Shown piece after piece: positions 23,382-34,200 of a stretch of DNA of 64,000 nt. A program made the translations under genes and the position numbers. Below the pieces are notes generated by a model. It made no database searches and was not told the origin of the DNA. It was given only the letters and a program-made list of their open reading frames with translations. Numbering within the stretch: position 1 is the first letter of the stretch; each line of letters opens with the position of its first letter. The stretch is from Apus apus (Eukaryota; Chordata; Aves; Apodiformes; Apodidae), in assembly GCF_020740795.1 (NCBI RefSeq), contig NC_067299.1, positions 5,750,001 to 5,814,000 on the forward strand. The letters are read 5' to 3'.

Positions 23382-26300
23382 CTACAAGAAACACATTGGA
23401 GACCAAGACACCTGAACATAATTTATGAAGCATACAGCAGAGACACATTAGTTGTTTTACTATTTTACTATTAGTGCAGCTGAACATACATCCTTGGCCA
23501 GCAACACCCCCAGCGTGGGTGATGGTGATCTTTATGACAACTTCTGCTGTACCAAACTGCTACTCACCAGTCTTCTCTGAGCTCTAGTCATTACAGCTTA
23601 AGATCTGCTTCTTGTATTAATTCTCCATGTATAAAAATCAAAGCCAGCCCTTTGCCAGAAGAGGAGCTAGAAGAAGCTAGTCTGAAGCCTGGCTTGAACT
23701 CCAGCAGTTTAAACTCAGCTCACTGCCACCTGACACACAGCACCATGTCAGGCAAACTGACATCAATCCAACTTCCAGCAGACAAATACTGACACTAAAA
23801 CTTTACCATCACTAAAATCACTATGACTGGGTGACCCATCCAAAGAAGTTATTGGTTATTTTGGAGGAAGCTTGCTGGGCCTTTTCTGGATAAAGCCTTT
23901 TCTGGCATCTCTTAACTCCTTCTTGAGAAAAAAAATACTTACATTTTTCTTTTGGCTTTTTTTAAGAAGCACTGAGGGGTGGTACAAATGGATTCTCTTT
24001 TCAATGGTTTCTTAATGAATTTCTTCTTTTGTTTGCTGAGAACGAGATTTAGTGAAGAAGGATTAAATTGCTTTAAAGAGCAACAAAAAATATAATATCC
24101 AAAGTAAATAAAACAGATAATTAAATATTTTACTAGTTGCTAAGGATTTATGAGTCTGAACATATTTTCAGTGTTGTTTATTCCAAGCTTTGTTCAGCCA
24201 CATTGTCTCCCAGACATTCAAACAAACTTTATTTTAATATATGTCTAATTTATATATATAGGAATTTCTAGTTTTAGAAACTATTGCAAGTTGCAAAAGT
24301 GAACTAAAAAGAAGCACTAATTAAAAAAATTATCTATATGCATACACCCCTACACCAATTTTCTAAATGTAAATCCAAAGAGTAAAGGACTTTCTTGTAT
24401 CAGAAACTCAATTAATGAGTATTGTCCTAGCAAGTCTAAGGCAGATTTCAGGGAACTTGGATAAATAATTCAGGAAAACATAAGTGGAAAATTCTTTTTG
24501 TTTCCATTTTTCTCTGAGTAAAACCTGAGATCCCCACCATGTCTAAAATTCCTTTGAAGCTAAACTGCATCTATATTGCAAACAACTAGATCTTTTGGAA
24601 CCCTTATACACCCAGCACCACTCATGCAAGCTTATAAAACAGGAAATAAACTGAAATAAACTACTCAAATGAACACACCTCTGCAGCCTGGGCAAGTGTT
24701 TGATGTAATCTGGGACAGGGCAGCCAGCTCGCTGGATCACATTGGCTATACTGGGAAGGAGAGGAGAGAAGAGATGAACTCCAGCAGTGAGTGCCTGGAC
24801 AACAAATAAGCTGCCTCTGTGAAAACAGCAATCCCAAACCAGCAATCCCTAACATCTGGCTGTTTTGTTGGTGGTTTTTTTCAGCTTGCTATGCTTTTTT
24901 CAAAGCAAGAAATAAAGACCAAAAAATAAGTTTGAAGTAAGATGAGGAAGAGTCAAAAAGACCCAAGAGGCTTAAATTAAACCAATGACTCCATTTCCAT
25001 CTCTCAGTCTTTCCCATACTGTGGTGCCCCCTCACAGCTCCACCATGTTGGTACAAAGCTCTCTCTCTCTCTCTCTCCATTTGCAAAAGCTTTTTTACAG
25101 CAGTGGGGGTTTCCAGAGCACAGCAATGCTGTGCTTACCAGGTGCGTGGTATCAGACACAGCCACGTGATTCAGCAGTACACTATTCAAAACACCAACAA
25201 CATTTTTGCTAGATCATGTTTCCAGTGTACCTCCTTAATAAAGGTTTATCATCTTCTGTAAAGAAAGTGACTGCTTTTCCTGTATGCCCAGCTCGTCCAG
25301 TACGACCTGTCAAACACAAAGTTAGCAAAGAATAGAGATTTTACTTGCAATATTTCCCTTAATTCTACTCCTCAGCCCCAGCCTCCCCATATGTCAGTGT
25401 ACTAAGCATACAACCAAGCAGCTGATCCCCAAAGAGTGTCCCTGAAGTGTCTAAATATTTAACGTTCATAGAAGACTGACAAAAAGGAACAGTTGTGCTG
25501 AAAGTTGAGCCCAGATATAAAGTGGCTGAAGCGATGCAGTAGCTAGTGCTGCAGCAACAGAGGAGGTTTGGTTTCAGGATTTTTGCTCATGCACAAGAGC
25601 AGTGATATTAAAAATCCAGGATATAATAGCAAGGCCAGAATGTGTGAACATTCCCTCACCTATCCTGTGGATGTATTCCACAGCACTCGTTGGCAAATCA
25701 TAATTGATGACCATGTTCACACCTTTGAAGTCAATCCCTCGAGCCAGCAAGGCTGAGCAGATGAGCACCCAGATCTTCCCAGCTCTGAAACTGTGGACTA
25801 CATTATCTCTCTAGGAAAAGGAAAGAAAGGAACTTGGAAACGGTTTCATCAGCAATTTGAGAAAGGAGGTGAACTTGTTTCCTGAAAGTTGTAATGTTAA
25901 TCAATGAAACTGAACTTTTAAATTAAAACCTGCAGTGATTTCCTGCCAATATTACCTTGAAGTTACATCAGGAAAGAGTGTTGTGAAGTATTTCTGGAGA
26001 AAAAATTACATCCTCCTACCTGTTGCTGAGTTTTGTCTGCATGGATGACATCCACATTGATGCCTTCATAAATAAGTTCATGGAAAAGCTCTTTAGCTCT
26101 CTCAATAGACTGCACAAACACCAGGACTGGAGGAGCAAAACCCTGCAAAAGAACCACTCCTAACTTAAGCATAAAGCTGCATTTCAATCCACAGAAACAA
26201 ACAGATGTATTTTTCTGCCTGATGTAAAAAACCCACTCACACTGTCAAGAGAAATTAAACAGACTGCTCCAGAGAGCAAGACTCCAATGTATGACCAAGA

Positions 26301-29300
26301 ACAGGAAACCCTCTCAGTTTGCATAGGCAGGGTTCTTACTCTTCCTCAGCAGATTTGGTGCAAGGTTTATCATGTGTCACAGAGAAGCCTCTGCCCAAGG
26401 AAACGATGAGCCCTGACAGAACACACAGCTCAGTGTGCAAGAACATCCCCAGTCTCTGAAAATTACCTTTTTAATGAGCTCCCTCATTGCTGTTAGTTTT
26501 CCTGTCTCAGACCCAACAAACAGCAGCTCTTGTTCTACTGTCTCCGCTGCAGAGTTTCTGAAACCAGAAATACCACAGAAATCTGTTAAGAGTTTATTTA
26601 TATATTTATAAACACCAAAACACAAAGTATTACCTGGTGAAAGAGAAATACTGCATGACAAACTTATTGCACCAGTACACACTTCTAAGGGCAATGTTTC
26701 TTTGATGATGGCTAAAGGAAAACAACACTTCCCCAGCTCTGTGAGGAAGATCTGTGTGCCTGCAGTTTTTGTCTGGAGACAACCAACCTGCAGTACTAAG
26801 ACTGACAAGAGAGACACACAACCAAACTCACTGATGATGCAAAGAAAGCAAACAATTTGCCCAGGAAAGGAAAAAAACCCAAAACCATCAGAGAGCCAGA
26901 ATGGTCAGCGATAGGACAAGGGGCAATGGTTATAAACTGAAAGAGGGGAGATTTAGGTTAGACATCAGGAAGAAATTCTTCACCATGAGGGCAGTAAGGT
27001 GCTGGAATAGGTTGTTGTGGCTGCCTCCTCCCTGGAGGTGTTCAGGGGCAGGCTGGTTGCAGCTTGTGCAGGCTGGTCTAGTGGGAGGTGTCCCTGCTTA
27101 TAGCAGGGAGGTTGGAACCTGATGGTCTTTAAGGTCCCTTCCAACCTTCACCATTCCATGATTCCATACCTCTCCACACCCACCTTGCTCCAACAGACAC
27201 CAGAACGACAGTGTCCAGGTTGAGTTTACACCACTCCTCTACATCATGGGCAAAGGTTGCACTGAACAGGGCTCTCCTCACCAGGTGGGAAGTGCATGCC
27301 AGGAAGATGGAAGCCAGCTGCTCTCGGAACCCTGACTTCCCATCTTCAAACAGCTTGTCTGATTCATCCACCACCAGCCACTCCACACTAGGGAGAGAGG
27401 TTTGCTGCTCAGTCACTTGTGCAGAAGGCAGAAGTCCCATCAGAGCATCACAGAGGCAAGGGCTCTGCAGTGGCAAAGCTAGCAGCAAAGCCAGATTAGA
27501 TAGATTCTCAGTACCTGGTCAAGTCTATGGCAGGAGGATCTTGTTTCAGCAAATAAATGAGTCTGTTTGGAGTAGTAACTAGTATATCTATGGGAAAAAA
27601 ATAAGTAAAACATTAAAAACAACACAAAAGAAAAAAGACTAACAGAGCCCTGAGAAACCCAAGTCCAATCCCATCTGTCAGAGGTACAATTTAACCAGGT
27701 CCACTATCAAGCTCACCTCCTAGTTCTTCCAGCAACTTTTTTAGCTCTGAGCAACAGTGGTAATAACTGATCTCTTTAAAACCCCAAAGGCCAGAAGGGA
27801 AGGGGCAGGGGGCAGTGACATTTTTTTTTAATTTTCAGAAGCACAACACGAGTTAAAACAATTACCAAATTTCTTAGATGACTTGGGCCCAAATTTCTTT
27901 GCTGCTTCAGCTGCCTTGTGGATCATGTGGATCCGGAAGCCTGTCCCCTCCGCCAGCTTCACCAGCTCCCGATGTGTCTGAAGAGGCAGCAACAAAGATC
28001 ACATGTTCAAACTGAGCTGAGTGGCTTTTCTAACCAGAAAACCTCCAGGCAATCCTGAAGATAAGAGCTTCAAACACCTCCCTGATTTCAGTGTTAAGAG
28101 CAAGCTGTCCAGTTTCCCAAGCATCTACTTCTAACATGTATTATTCACTTCAAAGACCTCCCAGGTCTGACTTCATCACTGGAGCTCCCACACGTCCCCT
28201 CTGCCATTAGAATAAAAATGGATCCCTGCCCAAGGCTGGCATTTTTACTTCAGCTTAATAAGAAAGTTTCAGTATGAAGCTATTGGTTGAAATTCCGTGT
28301 TTGGGACAAGCAGATAAATCTCTGGTAGCAACCTCAAGTATGAAGGGAGGCATTGGGCAGTTTTAAAAGGTGATCAAAGAATCTTGAGCCTCTAACCTGA
28401 TCAGCCTTGTTAAGAGGAATCTGCTGGAGAGCAGCCCGTGGAGAAGGACCTTGGAGTCCTGATGGACAAGTTATCCGTGGGGCAGCAATGTGCCCTTGTG
28501 GGGCCAATGGTCTCCTAGGGTGCACCATGAGTGTGTCCAGCAGGTCTAGGGAGGTTCTCCACCCCCTCTGCTCTGCCCTAGTGAGACCCCACCTGGAGTA
28601 CTGCATCCAGTTCTGGGCTCCCCAGTTCAAGAGGGACAGGGATTTACTGAGAGTCCAACTGAGGCTACGAGGATGATGAAGGGACTGGAACATCTGTCTG
28701 ATGAGTAAAGGCTGAGAGACCTGGGGCTCTTTAGTCTGGAGAAGAGAAGACTGAGAGGTGATCTTTTTAATGTGCATAAATATATGAGGGCTGGGCAACA
28801 AGAAGGCAGGGACCACCTCTTTTCACTTGTGCTCTGTGACAGGATGAGGAGCAATGGATTCAAGCTAGAGCAGAGGAAGTTCCACCTCAACATGAGGCAG
28901 AACTTCTTTCCTGTGAGGGTTACAGAGCACTGGGACAGGCTGCCTAAAAAGGTTATGGAGTCTCCTTCTCTGGAGACTTTCAAGACTCATCTGGATGCAT
29001 TTCTGAGTGACCTGCCCTAGATTTGGTCCTGCTCTGGCAGGGGGGTTGGACTTGATGCTCTCCAGAGGTCCCTTCCAACCCCAAACACTCTGTGATCCTG
29101 TGATCTTGCTTAGAATGACACCCCAGATACGTCGCTATTGCACGGAAGACAAAAGACTTAAAAGAAACATTCAAATTAGCTTTTTCTGGTATCAGAGGGT
29201 AATAAAGGAAAAAAAATATTTACTCAGCTGCTATTTTACTGATTGAGAGTGAAAACTTTGACGTCCACCCACACAACAACAGCCCCTTTCCCCTCAAGAC

Positions 29301-30973
29301 ACACCTGGCTGGCAAGCTCTCGGGTAGGCGATATGATCAGAGCTCGGAATCCTTTGTTCCTTGGTTGCCTCAGATGTGCCAAGAGAGGAACACAGAATGC
29401 CAGGGTTTTTCCAGACCCAGTAGGAGCTGAAGCCAGAAGTTCCCGACCCTGTAAGAAAAACAAGGAGGGGGTTTACATTTTACTAGGAAAACAAAACAAA
29501 ACACATTCAGGAAAGTATTAATGCTACAAACTAACCCAAAATACATAATGATTGTAGTTTTGAACTCTGATCTCTCTCTTCAGCTGTGCAACCAACCCCT
29601 GCCATGACCCTGGAGAGTCCAAATGTCACCTTATTCCCTGAAATAAAATGCAATGGCAGAGAACTCACATGGAGCATGACAGGAATAGCCTGCATCTGGA
29701 TGGGCGTGGGGACCCGGAAGCCAGCAGCTTGGATGTTCTCCATGATTTTGGGGTGGATGTTGTATTCCTTCTGGAGTTGATCAAAGGTGGCAATTGGGTC
29801 AGGAAGATCTGTTCCCTGGACATTGATCTTGTGTTGATTTCTGAAGCGGTTTATCTGAAAGGCAAAAAGACAAACTCTAAATTGCTTTGACAGCATAAAA
29901 TTAAGCATACAGGGACCCATCTGCTGGTTATTTCCCCCTTACTCAAGTCACCCTCCTTCTCCCAAGAGAAACCACCATAAATGAATCTGAATTTTCAGAA
30001 CAAACCCCCAGGAACCCAAGTCTGTTCCATCAGAACCCTCTGCTCCCACCTTTTCTCTTCTCAAACGTTCAAGTTTTTCTGCAGTAGGTTTTTTGTCTTT
30101 TGCATCTTCAAATTTTGCTTCCAGAGAGGACATCCACTTGATTCCATTATTTTCTGACAGCTCAGGCATGGCTGCTGCTTCTGGAATTTCCAAAAAAAGT
30201 TGAGGTTTCTGTTAGTAAAATCCAGACAGAAATTATCTGCTAAAAAAGGACACCTCAAATCCTTCTTCTCTCATTTGCATTGATGCTAATGAAGATTCCA
30301 GAAGAATAGCAAACACGTGTCCATACTTTAACACTGCATCTTGGCCTCATTACTGTATTGACTCTGACAAAAGTCATCCAAAGAACCCAGAAGCCTCTTT
30401 TATTCTGGTAAAATAACCTACAGTGCCTGTGGATTTAAAGTAAACTGAAACAAGAAAGAAGCATGAACCTCTGCCAGGAACACGTGTATACACATACCTT
30501 TTGTCTTTTTCTTTTTCCTTTTCCCTTCACTGCTTTGTGCTGTTCTTTTTCTCTTTCCTGCCATCTCTCCATCGCTGTTCCCTGCTCCATCCTCCTGCTT
30601 CTCCCCACCCTTCACCTCCTCTCCTACTGGCCCCCAGCCCTCTTCCGCAGATCCCAGGGGGGCTTCCTCCTTGCGGCCGAAGAAGTCGAGGCTCTCCGGC
30701 GAAACGCCACCGCTGCCGCCCTTTATCACCTGGGGGAGAGAGCAGGGAAAACGGAGAGACAGCTTGACCGGGTCCCAGCCGCTGCCACAGGCAGGCCCGG
30801 GGGCGGAAAGGACATCGCCCAGAGACCCGCATCGTGCAGGGAACGACCCCAGACCCTTCCCAACCTTCCCCACGGTGGCTCCGTACCCCAAACCTCCGCG
30901 CATCCACCCCGAACCGCCGCACATCGAAGCGAGCCCCGGCACCCAAGCGGCGAAACAGCTCCTGCGCCTCCAT
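23294..30973 (-). CDS. DDX52: DDX52, DEAD-box RNA helicase (ROK1 homologue), complete
   Basis: ATP-dependent RNA helicase; its yeast homologue Rok1 acts in 40S ribosomal subunit assembly in the nucleolus (family knowledge). Fifteen exons sum to 1863 nt, 620 aa plus stop: 30887-30973, 30498-30729, 30050-30180, 29669-29854, 29305-29448, 27866-27977, 27515-27587, 27184-27387, 26467-26557, 26020-26142, 25660-25810, 25231-25306, 24679-24750, 23943-24035, 23294-23381. Motifs in order: Q motif [14 protein letters not shown] (about 195-208), I APTGSGKT (220-227), Ia SPTRELASQ (252-260), Ib TTPNRL, II DESD (329-332) in place of DEAD, III SAT (364-366), [30 protein letters not shown] (509-518). Lys-rich tails flank the core. 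Human DDX52, as I recall it, is 599 aa; the extra length is mostly in exon 2. Introns hold two CR1 copies and a CT repeat. Confidence 0.97.
23943..24035 (-). CDS. DDX52: DDX52 coding exon 14 (basic tail)
   Basis: 93 nt, residues 561-591: [20 protein letters not shown] then [11 protein letters not shown], a Lys-rich tail that aligns with the mammalian C-terminus. Acceptor TTCTCAG|CAAAC, donor AAAAAT|GTAAGT. Confidence 0.92.
24679..24750 (-). CDS. DDX52: DDX52 coding exon 13
   Basis: 72 nt, residues 537-560: [20 protein letters not shown] followed by PRLQ. Acceptor TCCCAG|TATAGC, donor CAGAG|GTGTGT. Matches the end of the helicase core in mammals. Confidence 0.94.
25057..25078. repeat. (CT)n microsatellite, DDX52 intron 12
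   Basis: About 11 uninterrupted CT units on the plus strand (GA on the sense strand). Likely polymorphic in length. Confidence 0.9.
25231..25306 (-). CDS. DDX52: DDX52 coding exon 12 (motif VI)
   Basis: 76 nt, residues 512-536: [20 protein letters not shown] then KPLLR. Completes motif VI with the arginine finger. Acceptor TGACAG|GTCGTA, donor AGGAG|GTACAC. Confidence 0.95.
25660..25810 (-). CDS. DDX52: DDX52 coding exon 11 (motif V)
   Basis: Residues 462-511: [37 protein letters not shown] (motif V) and EYIHRI, the start of motif VI. Acceptor TCCTAG|AGAGAT, donor GGATAG|GTGAGG. Confidence 0.97.
26020..26142 (-). CDS. DDX52: DDX52 coding exon 10 (motif IV)
   Basis: 41 codons, residues 421-461: [20 protein letters not shown], then [15 protein letters not shown]. 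Acceptor TTGCAG|GGTTTT, donor CAACAG|GTAGGA. Confidence 0.97.
26467..26557 (-). CDS. DDX52: DDX52 coding exon 9
   Basis: Residues 390-420: [20 protein letters not shown] and then RELIKK, the linker into the second RecA domain. Acceptor TTTCAG|AAACTC, donor AAAAAG|GTAATT. Confidence 0.96.
26899..27168 (+). mobile_element. CR1 LINE fragment, DDX52 intron 8
   Basis: Reads GCGATAGGACAAGGGGCAAT, AGGAAGAAATTCTTCACC, GTGGGAGGTGTCCCTG, then AAGGTCCCTTCCAACC and CATTCCATGATTCCATA, a canonical CR1 3' end with its 8-bp tail repeats. 5'-truncated, about 270 bp, antisense to DDX52. Its 3' tail stops 15 nt from the exon 8 donor. Confidence 0.94.
27184..27387 (-). CDS. DDX52: DDX52 coding exon 8 (motifs II and III)
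   Basis: Residues 322-389. Contains [16 protein letters not shown] (Walker B as DESD, normal for this subfamily) and [12 protein letters not shown] (motif III SAT). Acceptor CCCTAG|TGTGG, donor GCAAG|GTGGGT. A CR1 copy ends 15 nt past the donor. Confidence 0.97.
27515..27587 (-). CDS. DDX52: DDX52 coding exon 7 (motif Ib)
   Basis: 73 nt, residues 298-321: [25 protein letters not shown] is motif Ib, which contacts RNA. Acceptor CCATAG|ATATAC, donor ACCAG|GTACTG. Confidence 0.95.
27866..27977 (-). CDS. DDX52: DDX52 coding exon 6
   Basis: Residues 261-297: [20 protein letters not shown] and [11 protein letters not shown]. Acceptor CTTCAG|ACACAT, donor TTTG|GTAATT. Reads continuously with exons 5 and 7 against mammalian DDX52. 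Confidence 0.95.
28412..29106 (+). mobile_element. CR1 LINE fragment, DDX52 intron 5
   Basis: About 690 bp, the longest CR1 here. Contains GACCTTGGAGTCCTGATGG, GAGACCCCACCTGGAGTACTG, AGGGACAGGGATTTACTG and the end AGGTCCCTTCCAACCCC followed by CTGTGATCCTGTGATC. It covers the end of the reverse-transcriptase region and the 3' UTR, with stops and frameshifts. Antisense to DDX52. Confidence 0.94.
29305..29448 (-). CDS. DDX52: DDX52 coding exon 5 (motifs I and Ia)
   Basis: 48 codons, residues 213-260. Contains Walker A APTGSGKT (Lys226 binds ATP phosphate) and motif Ia SPTRELASQ. Acceptor TTACAG|GGTCGG, donor AGCCAG|GTGTGT. Confidence 0.98.
29669..29854 (-). CDS. DDX52: DDX52 coding exon 4 (Q motif)
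   Basis: 62 codons, residues 151-212: [20 protein letters not shown] and the Q motif [18 protein letters not shown], which senses adenine. Acceptor TTTCAG|ATAAAC, donor CTCCAT|GTGAGT. Confidence 0.97.
30050..30180 (-). CDS. DDX52: DDX52 coding exon 3
   Basis: Residues 107-150: [14 protein letters not shown] followed by a Lys/Glu-rich helix ending RLRREK. Acceptor ATTCCAG|AAGC, donor AAAAG|GTGGGA. Confidence 0.94.
30498..30729 (-). CDS. DDX52: DDX52 coding exon 2 (variable acidic/basic region)
   Basis: Residues 30-106. Only a short block (ESLDFFGRK) is clearly conserved. The rest is Gly/Glu-rich and ends in a Lys/Arg cluster ([19 protein letters not shown]) that could act as a nuclear or nucleolar signal. 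Acceptor CCCCAG|GTGATA, donor AAAAG|GTATGT. Confidence 0.9.
30887..30973 (-). CDS. DDX52: DDX52 coding exon 1 (start codon)
   Basis: 29 codons, [20 protein letters not shown] and following, aligning with the [12 protein letters not shown] start of mammalian DDX52. ATG at 30973-30971; donor TTTGGG|GTACGG. Within a CpG island. Confidence 0.93.
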
Positions 30974-31060
30974 CTTGCCCCCAGCCCCGCGGCGCCCCCG
31001 GAAGTAGCGAGCACTTCCGGGAGCACGTGGCGGGCGGGGTATCCTAGCAACCCCCCGCGG
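30974..31060 (-). promoter_or_regulatory. DDX52: DDX52 CpG promoter: paired ETS sites, E-box, RFX half site
   Basis: Directly upstream of the ATG: CCGGAAGT at 30998-31005 and its exact reverse complement ACTTCCGG at 31013-31020 (7-nt spacer), CACGTG at 31024-31029, and GGTTGCTAGGATAC (RFX/X-box half-site-like, minus strand) at 31039-31052. The CpG island spans about 30640-31210. No TATA box. Typical of a GABPA/NRF-type housekeeping promoter (inference). Confidence 0.72.
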
Positions 31061-31105
31061 CCTGGCCGGGCGCGCTCCGGCTGGAACGGGCCGCGCCGGG
31101 CCCGG

Positions 31106-31157
31106 GGCACCGGGAGGAGCCACCCGGCACCGGGAGAGGCCACCCGGCACCGGGAAG
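31106..31157. repeat. 20-bp GC-rich tandem repeat, 2.6 copies
   Basis: GGCACCGGGAGGAGCCACCC, then GGCACCGGGAGAGGCCACCC, then GGCACCGGGAAG. Lies just upstream of the DDX52 promoter elements, in the CpG island. Confidence 0.85.
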
Positions 31158-31209
31158 CGTCAGGCCAGCGCGGTGGCTGGGAGTCCCGGCCGGCCGGCTG
31201 CACTAGCGG

Positions 31210-34200
31210 GATCTGCGGGGGACCGACCGGGACTCGCAGCAGGCTGGTGTTTGTGGATGTCCCGTTCCCTTTTTGGTCAGCAGCAAGTGGCTGTGTCTTT
31301 CCCTGTGGAAGGAGAGGGGTGTTCTCTCTTGGTTTTTATTCAAACCCATTTTGTTTAAAAGCTCCTAGGGCTCCTTCTTGCATGATCCTCCTGATTTGAA
31401 GACCCACAGAGCGTTCCAGCCTGCTGGTCAGCACTCCCAGTGATACTGGAATTAAAGTCCAGTTAATTTGTTTAATCCTTGATTTCCACTGATACCATCC
31501 AGCCCCACAACTGAAGAAAGAAATGCTAGAGGCAACTGCAGGAACAACGTGCAACTGGCGCAGCTGGTCAGGGTGATCCAGAAACTTTGCATAGATTAAG
31601 ATCAGAATGTATTTAATTCATGTATTTATTCATTATGATAAACTGTGAGACCCAATAGTACAGCTAAGTCTCCTAGTACGCTGTATCAGATCGAACAATA
31701 CAGGTATTTTTCCTGGTGTTCTTAAAACAAACAGAAACCCAATTAAGCAACAAGAGCATTACCAAAAGTATTTTATCTAATAAAAGTCTTAAGGGCTAAA
31801 CAGTTACATTGCCAAAATCTGAGAGCCTGAAGAGATAGAGGCAATATCTGTTCCTCCTGTAGCATTCACTGCTTTAATCACAAACTTTGAGATGAAAAAA
31901 CCACATCAACACCATCCTCACCACAGCCCCTCTCTGTCTGATTTATAGCCAGCCTTTTTCTTTGCCAACCTTTTGACTTCCCAGCAGATGGACAGAAGCA
32001 GCAGCACAGAGACCCATGTGGCTGCAGAGCTCCAGAAGGCTGACCCTGCCCTCGTTGGTGTCCCCAAGCCATTGCTGATGGAATATTTACAGCAAATAAA
32101 GCCAACGTGAGAGAGGGACTCAACACCGTGTCCTTCAGGCCATTCCTGGGCAGAGGATCTTGCTTTTCCACTGGGAAAAATGACCAGTGGTTGCCATGAG
32201 AGGGCAGGGAAGAATGTGGAGGCATTTGTGTAACAAAGATCTATAAATCATCTCCAGTATCCATCACTCACCAAGAGATGCTGTCAGCAGATTCAAGAGC
32301 AGGGAAATGGGAAATACTTTCTTCCTCAGTTGACTGGGAAATCCCTTTGTGTAAGGAGGTGGCAGCTCTGGGTGCCAGGTGGGGCGAGGGACCCTCTGCT
32401 GGGAGCAGCCCCTGCCAGGCTCACTCCCACCTTCTGGCACGTGTGGCCCCAGGGCCAAATCACCTTATCCAAGGTCAATCTGCTCTGGAGCAGTTGGAGG
32501 GGCCAGTGCCAGGACTTGGGCTGCACGGGGCCATGTCGTGGGCCAGGGGTGAAAAGGGGAAGTTGGTGCAACACAGAAATGGAGAAACTCGAGTCAGCGC
32601 AAAGCGAAAACCGCTCCCGTCACCGTGTTGGGTTGAGTTTTGCTCCCCTGGTGCAGCTCTATCAATTAGTCGGTGCTAATTGCCCAGTCAGCACTGACAG
32701 CAGAGGATGGTGGGGCCGTGTCAGGGTGCATGTGGTGCGGGAGCACCAGCTGCTCTGCCACGACCTGGTGATTAATGCTCCAGCAGCCTGGTGGAACCCG
32801 GGCAATCCCGTGTTATTAGCAGTGCTCGCCGAGCTGGAGCTCAGTTCCACAAATGTCACCTCAAAACTGCTCCTGATCTCCAAAACTGATTCCATCTCTG
32901 GATTGACTGGAGCTGACTGCACTCTTTTTCTGTGTTACTCCTGCTCTGCTGAGCAAAGTGACCCAAAGACTCCCAGAGAAGGACCCTCTCAGGTGCATGC
33001 TGCAGAAACCTCACAAGGCAGAGGCTGACTTGTTTTGTTCCCTATAATTGAGCCAAATGAGTAAAGAAAAAGTGAAGTGGTTGCTTCCAAGTAGTCTGCC
33101 CTCCATGTTTGTCACAGCAAAGAGGAGACAGATGCCTGAGGCAGCTGAGGGGTCACTGACACCCCTCGGCCACACTCAGAGAGGGCGAGTGCAGAAGTTA
33201 TTGGACCATCTCATGATCTTTTCGTTAATCCCCTGCACCTGCTTGTACGTGCTGGAGAACACGGTGCTTCCGACACGCCAGGGCTGGCATGAAGTTCTAG
33301 CAGAGGAGGGTGAGCACTCACTGTGTCCTGCCTGGAGCTGCTGGCAGGATGCCCAAGGGCTGGATGGGGACGTGGGGGAGAGCCCAGGCTGTGTGGTTTT
33401 CCTGATCATTTGTTATCCTTGTGGACAGTCCCAGGGATGGCAGCAGGTACAGGCAGGTGGGTAATAGCAGGGTACGGTCCTGATCCCACAGCAGCCCCCA
33501 TCCCACAGGGATCCTCTGCCATGGTGTGGAACCAGCCCAGAGAGATGCACTGATCAGATCATTGGGCCACATCCAGCACGTAGGACTGAAACAAACCCCC
33601 CAAGATTGCAAAGCAGATCAGGTCAGGGACACTTACCTGTTGCTGTGGGCTCCCCTCCTGAGGAAAGGCAGCCAAGATCTTTTGTGTGTGTGAAGACATT
33701 TGTTTAGCAGGTGTAAGACAGGAATTACAGGCCAGTGCTTGCCAGTGGAACTTTTGCATATCTGCTCCCCACATCCCACTATCCTACTGCATTATCATCC
33801 CTAATATGCACATAACAGTCAATTAGCCTGGCTGAGTGCACTCGTGACCTCTGATCCCTGCTGTGTCCCCCAATCCATTAACAGGCCCTCATCCTTTAGC
33901 TCTCAGTATGAATTGATGTAGCATCCATTCTCTTTTGGCAAAGAAACATGCTTCCTCATTCATCTGTCCGTTTCCACTTTCTGTTCCTTTGTCCTTCCCT
34001 TCTGTTCCCTGTGTTGCTAACCTGGTCACAACTTCTTGACCCCACATCCTTGTCCCTCCCAAGGGTGTCGTAATCCCAACCACTACCAAAAAACTTTTAC
34101 TTTTTTTTTCCCTTTACCTACATCTTATTTAGCAAAAATGGTTTCCAGCAGTGTGGGAGCTTTGATCCCCTATTCAAAAAAATCCTTGCAATGTTTTTTT

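Noticed and set aside
28412-29106. Small peptides resembling reverse transcriptase remnants in the CR1 copy
   Set aside because: Part of a 5'-truncated, frameshifted CR1; not a gene.
29236-29304. Continuation of DDX52 exon 5 reading frame past SPTRELASQ
   Set aside because: Intron read-through after the donor CAG|GTGTGT; the true continuation is exon 6 at 27977.
30671-31399. Plus-strand open frame of about 240 codons opposite DDX52 exons 1-2
   Set aside because: Shadow of the CpG island and DDX52 exon 2; Arg/Pro/Ala-rich and no known domain.
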